Source of the DNA: Gymnothorax reevesii
Taxonomy: Eukaryota; Chordata; Actinopteri; Anguilliformes; Muraenidae
NCBI GenBank assembly: GCA_029721435.1
Contig: CM056576.1
Location: forward strand, 110,464,666 to 110,528,665
Direction: 5' to 3'
Length of the DNA: 64,000 bases
Positions 57,601-64,000 of this stretch are shown here, piece after piece (position 1 is the first letter of the stretch; each line of letters opens with the position of its first letter). The notes beneath the pieces were generated by a model, which saw nothing but the letters and a program-made list of their open reading frames with translations, did not search any database and was not told the DNA's origin. The position numbers and the translations under genes are program-made.

Positions 57601-57900
57601 AGTGCCGATCGGGCCAGCGCACCTCGTCCTGTGCTTGCCCGATCGGGCCATCGCCACCAGTGCATGCCACGAGACGTAAACGACCGTCAAGTCCTCCTCA
57701 AGGGCGCGATTTAACATGCGGACCACTAACGGGCGCACTACTATTTAATACAAGCGCTAGCCCATTTCACCTACCCCGGTAGACCGTGACGATTACAATG
57801 TCATAATCAAAACAAGCAATCGCAACATTCGCTCAGATTAAGGCGACCAGCGCCAGCTGTGAAGAAGTGTACTCAATTCAGTTCGGTATATGCGACCCAT
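57601..57900. other. CpG-rich block of unknown origin
   Basis: This 300-bp stretch has many CG dinucleotides (GCCGATCGGGCC twice, GACGTAAACGACCGTC, GGGCGCGATT, ACGGGCGCACTA), while its neighbours are A+T-rich. It contains a perfect 12-bp palindrome GCCCGATCGGGC. The Tc1 transposase frame runs 46 codons into it, making a 191-codon chimeric ORF (57163-57738). It could be a CpG island, part of an unknown repeat or a recent insertion. Confidence 0.4.
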
Positions 57901-58680
57901 CGTCATAGCTCTAACTAGCAATCTCGGACCTTAGTAAAAAATTCAGAGAAAAAAAAATTCTAAGTAACCCGCGTGAAGACGCAATGTTGCATTTCGCCAA
58001 AAATCCTTTTCGGTTTGCACATCTATTCTTTTCCTCTTATCTATGCATATATTGTTTTGTGGAGTTTTCTTTAGTTCAGTAGAAACTGAACTAAAGAACT
58101 GAAACTCAAATGCCATTTGATCTTTGACATTTTGGCGACTTAACTTCCACCCAATTCATGTATTTGTATTCTCCTCAGAATTCAGCTCTGCACTGGAGAG
58201 GTTAGATTAAATAAGTGCTTTTCAGTGGTTTTGTAAAACGCAGCAAAATGCAAAATGGAGTCAAAGATACTTCTTTGAAGAGGTCAAAGATTTTGCTCAT
58301 TACTGCTTCGATGGTTACTTTGGAGTTCATGGATTTTTATTTTATCGTGTAAAGCACTTTTGTGAAGCAGGCTAATTTACCTATTGTAAAGTCCAGGCTA
58401 ATGGAGCATTAGGTTGTTTCTTGTGCAGTTTGCAGTTTCTTCAATCTCATATTTAAAGGAGAATGTTCCCGCCATACCTATGTAAAGGTTAACATATACT
58501 TTGATGCTGTAAGAAATCCACTGGTGTAACTTGAACTTGACTTATAAGCCTAGCTATAATTTGCTGTTGGGTCATTCCATCTAAATCTGATCGCCCATAT
58601 GTTCCCTTTTTTCTCTCATTTTGTGTAAGTTTTTGACTATCACTACAGGACAATCTGAGAATCAGCGAATGACATGGAAA

Positions 58681-58815
58681 TAGTCATTTATGGAACTAAA
58701 TAATTAAATAAAGTCTGCACACTGAAAGACAATGCTCCCCAAAATTTTTTTGGGGAGCATTGTCCTTCAATTTGCAGACTTTATTTAATCATTTCATCCA
58801 CAGTTCCAAAAATGA
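58681..58815. mobile_element. Long hairpin (palindromic MITE) in the cdc73 intron
   Basis: The left arm (TCATTTATGGAACTAAAT, AATAAAGTCTGCA, ACAATGCTCCCCAAAA) and the right arm (TTTTGGGGAGCATTGT, TGCAGACTTTATTTAATC, CAGTTCCAAAAATGA) are inverted copies of about 65 bp meeting at 58745. The central 30 bp pair perfectly. The flanking GGTCATTCCATCTAAATCTG (58568) is a string known from fish repeats, so the hairpin may be the core of a larger element. Confidence 0.75.
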
Positions 58816-60790
58816 CCAATTCTACAACAGTACTAGAAACACTGAAGGGTTCAGCAGGAGAGCTCTGGTTATCTCCTGTGTTAATTCTGGCTTATTATTC
58901 ACTCAAAATTGTCCATTATTAAGTGAATTATGTTACCGTGGCAACCAAAATCGATATGCGCTGCGTCCTAACCACTGTCCACATACGTACCATATATACA
59001 AGAAATGGCTTTAAATATGTGGTCTGTAGAGCGTCCACAAGGAAATCTCTACGGCGGCGTGAGATGCAAACGCGTGACGAGGCCAAATCCATAGTAGACC
59101 CGACTTAGTCACTGGGCTACAATTAAATCAACTGTAATGAATGTAGCTTGTCAATTTCGTCGACATAAATAACGGCAGGCGGCAGGCTAATACAATAAAA
59201 GGCATAAAATAATGATAGCCCAATAATCTCTCCCTTAGGGATCATCAACAGCATGCTTAAAATGCTTCCAAGCCAGTGATATCCTTGACATCTTTCCTAA
59301 GTGCTTGTTGGTGTGACAGTGACGTCGTGATGGAGCACCAAGCGCTAGGCGAATGAAGATACGTGATTTTTTATGTAAAGGAATAAGTAATGTATTAAGA
59401 TGCCTCAGCTGAAATGGTGAAATAGCTGAAATTTGCGTTAATGCCGTCAAATAACTAAAATTTATGGTCCTTCTAGATTGGGGCTAGACTGCCCCATTAA
59501 TACATCTGCATGCATGATGCAAGAAAGAGAGCAGTTACTGACCGCAGCGAAACATTTGGCTTTGAAACACAATCCGTTAAATCCGGTTTGAGGTGGATGT
59601 GTCATCAGACAAAAACACAATTTGGGTTTTGAAAATTGTTACATCTTTTCCAAATGGTAGCAGGAATTTAGGAATTTAGACTTAAGGCTACAACTCTCTT
59701 ATTGGAAATACTTAGATCACAAGAGTTGTACACAAATTTATGCTGCCACCACTGGAATCTAATCCAACAAAACCTGTAAAACTAATACTACTAGTATAGC
59801 TTATGGTTCCTCTGCAACTGCACAGATATACCAGGTTTAAATAGAATGAATACATGAAACAAAAAAGCTTTACCGTCAATGTTATGAATGAAGCTTAGAT
59901 CTGTTCAGTACAGCTCTCATTTCAGAACAGACTGATAAAGAACACAGCAATCAACAGCCTAATGCAGTCCGCATTGATTCCAATGCGCGATTTTTGCAGA
60001 CTGGATATCATTTGGGGGGGGACGACGACAAAGTGGTAATTTGAGTGCTCATTCACACAATGGGACAAGTATTCATTCGGTTAGAGGAAATGTTGATTTT
60101 CTGCACCCTTTCAATGCACACAAAATCTCCCAGCAATACACACAAGAAACCATTACAAATTCAGTGCATGATGCCTTCCTTCTCAGCAAACTTGTTTGTT
60201 ATGGAATCATTCCATTGTTTAACAAAGTTCTTTTCTAATTTCAGGTCACTGTGCAATTGAAGGAATACTCATTAGATTACACTCTCTTTATTCCTGTAAT
60301 ACTCTTCACCAGAAGTGATATTATTTTGAAATCACAACATAAAATGCGGTCAACATTGATAAGCATCATACCAAGAATGATCAGGGTTCCCAAAGTCAAA
60401 TCCAGGAGGGCTGCTGTGTCCTCTGGTCTTTGATTTATTCCTGCACATAAGTGCTTATTGAGCCCATTGATTGACCAAAGAATTTCCAAACCTTGTTTAC
60501 AAGGCCTGTATTAGCTCCAGATTGAATACAAGTGCTAAAAACCATAGACACTTCAGCCCTCAAGGTCTTGAGTTCGAAACCTCTGACCTGGATAATTAGC
60601 CCAATAACAAAGATTTATAATTCTGAGGTACCATACATTAATTAAATTTCACAATTTCAGCCTGTAAAACTCAATTCCATGTCTGAAGAGCAGTTATGGT
60701 TGATAACAGTAAATGAAATAGAAATGTAAAAACATGATCAGAGCAAATAAATGCACACCCAGTCCAACTACTGCGAAAAGGCTGACTTAC
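58816..60790. other. cdc73 intron, left part
   Basis: Intronic, A+T-rich. A G-run occurs at 60013-60020. No nested gene was recognised. Confidence 0.5.
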
Positions 60791-60891
60791 TTTTTGCAAA
60801 AATATCGACAGGTGATCCATCAGGCAAAAGCCATGGCCAGCCCTTGAACTGCCACGCAGGACCCTGCACGAATACGGCCACCACACGGTCC
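60791..60891 (-). CDS. cdc73: cdc73, third-last coding exon
   Basis: The minus strand reads acceptor TTATCCCCAG, then [34 protein letters not shown] and a final A, then donor GTAAGT. This is the strongly conserved start of the CDC73 C-terminal domain. The exon is 101 nt. Its last base joins TC of the next exon to give Ile, so frame is kept across a 4265-nt intron that holds a Tc1 fragment (56994), a CpG-rich block (57600) and a long hairpin (58681). The preceding coding exon (ending ...QDW in other vertebrates) was not found between 60892 and 64000, so it probably lies beyond the window. Confidence 0.95.
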
Positions 60892-63800
60892 CTGGGGATA
60901 AGATTGAATCATTCAAGAATTCACTCAACAGGACAGATGGGTGATAGGACAAATCAATTCATCTGATCAAGTTATAAAGACATGTCTGCTCAACAACATC
61001 TGGGTGCCTTTAGGCCAAGCTGTGATTACGTTAGGCTCAGGAGATAATAGCCACAAGATGACGTGAAACCGCAAGCATGTGCCTGCCCAGGCCATCTGCC
61101 AAAAGAAAAATGAAAAATAATGGTTGACTGAGACCGTGCGCGAATGACAAACAAAAAGATTATATACACAGAGGATAATGAAATATTATTGAGTTGAGCT
61201 TTATTTTTGGAGTAAAGGCAGAGGAATTGTATAGCTCGCTAAACCTGGAAACGCTGTCCCTGAATCTTCCCTCCAGAAGATCCCAAAAACAATCTTGATT
61301 TTCTGTCTTTTTAACACACAAAGTTGAAGGGACACTTGCTTTTTTATTCCTGCGCATGAAGCACGCACATCATACCACTTCCAGGCAGGGTGGGTCTGCC
61401 CTAGAGGATTTAAGCCACTGCGTAATAATAATACTCCCATCCTTATCCTCATAGCATAACTGCCAAAGTCACACTTTAGCCAAATTGAGATATCGGCTGC
61501 CTGGTCTCTTATGGTTTCTCAAAAGCTCAAAAAAAAAAAAAAAACATTCCTGTTGATAATTAAAAAAAAAAAAAAATGAGAAAGGAGATTACGCTATGAG
61601 GCTGACGGCATTCAGTTTCATTACCCCACTTTGAAGTTATGTTCAAAGAAATTTTAAGTATAGGTAGAATGGATGAGACTCCCACAGCTGTAAGAATTCC
61701 TTCAGGGAAAATGGCGTCCAGCAAGTTCAGCGAGCCAACATGCTGAGGAAGACATTCTAAGACAATGAAAATGTCATCTCCCACCCTTCCTCCCTGACCC
61801 AGAAAACAAACATGTCTCCACCAGAGAGCTGCCCAAAACTTAAAGAAACAAGGACAACAATCTGACATTCTTCTGAAAGGTCTCCTCGAAATGGAGGATC
61901 CGCACACAGCCCCTCCTTAACCTGCTGTAAGGCCCCGAAACATACAACAATGTCTCATCTCTCTCAGACCCGGAAACCACAACGATATCATCAGATGACC
62001 AAATCACTAAGGCCTACTTGAGCATACAGACAGAAGTCAGTCTAATCCCTGTTACATACAACCACACATATGGCCAACAGCCAATGAATAGACTACATAA
62101 CCATTAAACCCACATGAAACTTTGAATCCATCCATAAACTTTACCAAATAAAAAGCTCCCTATAGATAAACCAAAAATAACCTCAAACAAATCAAAGTAA
62201 TAGTTTCTCAGTCCCTTCGGCTGCAGCAAGCCATGATTCTGCTTTGTTGGTTGGACAGTATAAGGTCAAAAATAACGCATTCTTGTCCTGCTCAAGCACA
62301 ATGCATTTGTCATGGTTCATTATTCCTGGCCCGGGAGATCAGCACATAGAGAAAATCTACGCTAGTATTCTTAATTAAATTTAAAATGTAAGGGTTCAGT
62401 GCACTAACTTGATAAATGCCAATCTCGTGTTTCATGGTATTACACAGAATATATTTTCACCATGTACCAAGTATGCTTTTCTCACGATATATTGTTGTTG
62501 AATCTATTAATAGGGAAATTTAACTCAAATATATTATCTATTTATCCCCCTCTTTCAAATAAAACATGAGATTGCCATTTATCAAGTTATTGCAATGAAC
62601 CCTTCATTTGTAAGCTTGTAAAATCTATTATTCTTTGTGATTTAGTTATCATGAGTTTATTGTAATTGTTTACTTTAATGTACTACTAGGTAAGGAGCTC
62701 AGCTGGTGGTGAACATATATGAGCTAGCTAGCCAACACAAGCTAGCAAGTACAGCGGGTCATGGGTAGCAGTCAGTGGGTTAATTATGGGATGTGTAACT
62801 AACATTGTGATAAATAATGCTGTAGTTTTATTATACTGAATCATCATTATGTACCTAAGTTATGGTTCCTAAATGTAGCTCAGTACCATTAATGCTATTA
62901 CAGTTGCTGCTTGCTCCCATTCAGAGGCTCCATTGGATGGAGAACCCGGTTCAAGCAGCACACTTTCCCAGCACTTTTCCCCTGACTTGAGATTCAAATC
63001 ACTGTGCATCATCTCAACTTACTTAATCCCATAAAACCAAAAGACCCATGTATGGGTCCATAAAATTCAGGCAGAGTATTGTAACTTGAGGGAACTTCAA
63101 GCCTATTTTAAAGGAGCATTATGGTGTCGCACAGAAATGGCCTATTGTGTTATTCTGAACCCTTGTGAACCAAACTCAGCCAATATAATTTTCAGCAGTA
63201 CGCTAATAAATGAGTAATTTTAATCCAAATTGCTTCAGGCGCCGAATCATCACGCTTGTATAAGCTGCCATAATTGCCACAAGCACCGACGAGAGCACAC
63301 GAGATTCCCCACCAGTATGATGTTAACCGACAGCTTGGCCATCATATTCACTCCTAAACAATAACACAAATTATGCAAACACAGCATACAATAAGCGGCT
63401 GGAAATCATCGAATTTTGATCATTGTTGTTTCGAAAATCATTATTGATAAGTTGGAGGAACGGGGCAATGTGCCCTACTCGTTTGAGCCCATGCAGTTAT
63501 GTTGTTCTTGGGATATAGCCAAATAGGCAGCTAGTATGCCAGCAAACGTTAACTAAGGAAAATCTTTGCAAATGGTCATATCAAAGCAATATGATTTGGT
63601 TTTTGCCCCAGCTTTAAAAACTTGGCTAGCTGTAATATGCATGAACTTATTCGAGGCTTTGGGCCAGTGTTGTGCAACCCAAGCGTGCTAGCAGATTTAT
63701 GAGACATTAGCTAGCTTGCAAGTGATTTGAAAAAGCAATCGCTTAGGTACAGCTAGCTAGCCAGCGAACCTATGGTTGCAAAGATGCCTATTGGAGAAGA

Positions 63801-64000
63801 TCTTACAACTATGATTTGTCACTTTTAACGGCTTTGCACACGTAACCTCTTTCAACATTGATTACCAGCTTCTTTAACCTAAAGAGCAAACAGACAGTTC
63901 AGCCTGAGACATGTTACTTCTATGCGTGCTACTGCGCATTACATCAGTCTTCAGATTATAACACTAGCCATCTTCCCACCCTGCTGACACTAGTTAAGGG
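60892..64000. other. Presumed cdc73 intron to the window edge
   Basis: No upstream cdc73 exon was recognised. The minus ORF 61560-61907 (115 codons) has no known motif. A-runs at 61527-61543 and 61562-61575. GCTAGCTAGC words recur near 62720 and 63750. Confidence 0.45.

Noticed and set aside
61560..61907. 115-codon minus ORF as an upstream cdc73 exon or nested gene
   Set aside because: Its sequence does not resemble CDC73 and has no consensus splice framing or known motif.

Overview
This is a stretch of ray-finned (very probably teleost) fish nuclear DNA: an A+T-rich, intron-rich, transposon-saturated region with one recognisable host gene. The evidence is eukaryotic splice sites, the vertebrate gene cdc73, fish-type Rex3 and CR1 LINEs, Tc1/mariner copies from at least six families, hAT and Harbinger remnants, tRNA-derived SINEs and several palindromic MITEs. 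There are no bacterial operons, ribosome-binding sites or CRISPR arrays. Most translatable frames are fragments of dead transposons, frames through simple repeats, or chance.

Layout. 1-6 kb: a THAP zinc-finger fragment, then a 1.2-kb CAG-type minisatellite, then quiet sequence with a SINE relic and a small MITE. 6.9-14.2 kb: a pair of inverted Tc1 ends, an internally deleted Tc1, a 20-bp tandem array, a larger dead Tc1, and several dispersed fish repeats. 14.2-17.5 kb: a mosaic of CR1 endonuclease, an inserted hAT MITE with an 8-bp target duplication, another MITE and a decayed Rex3. 17.8-24.3 kb: a Harbinger nuclease fragment, a tandem array of nuclear-receptor-like motifs cut by a hAT element, and a 0.5-kb quasi-palindrome that I cannot assign. 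27-35.3 kb: an L1 relic, a double MITE hairpin and two nearly complete 1.6-kb Tc1/mariner copies. 37-42 kb: a hAT MITE holding a 159-bp tandem repeat, and a CR1 3' half. 44-48 kb: an orphan coding-like exon and a 2.7-kb candidate THAP transposon with matching ends. 48.8-52 kb: more Tc1 fragments and a SINE.

55.8-61 kb: the last three coding exons of cdc73 (parafibromin, a Paf1-complex subunit) on the minus strand, joined by consensus splice sites and keeping frame. The gene enters from the right edge of the window and ends at 55852. Its penultimate introns hold a truncated Tc1, a CpG-rich block and a long hairpin. Everything left of about 52 kb lies downstream of cdc73, and I see no other confident host gene there.

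Most of the interest lies in how the elements are nested (insertions inside insertions, with readable target-site duplications) and in three unexplained structures: the 23.75-24.28 kb quasi-palindrome, the 45.2-47.9 kb THAP element and the orphan exon at 44.3 kb. I saw no convincing new multi-gene system. All transposase genes seen carry stops, frameshifts, deletions or lost catalytic residues.
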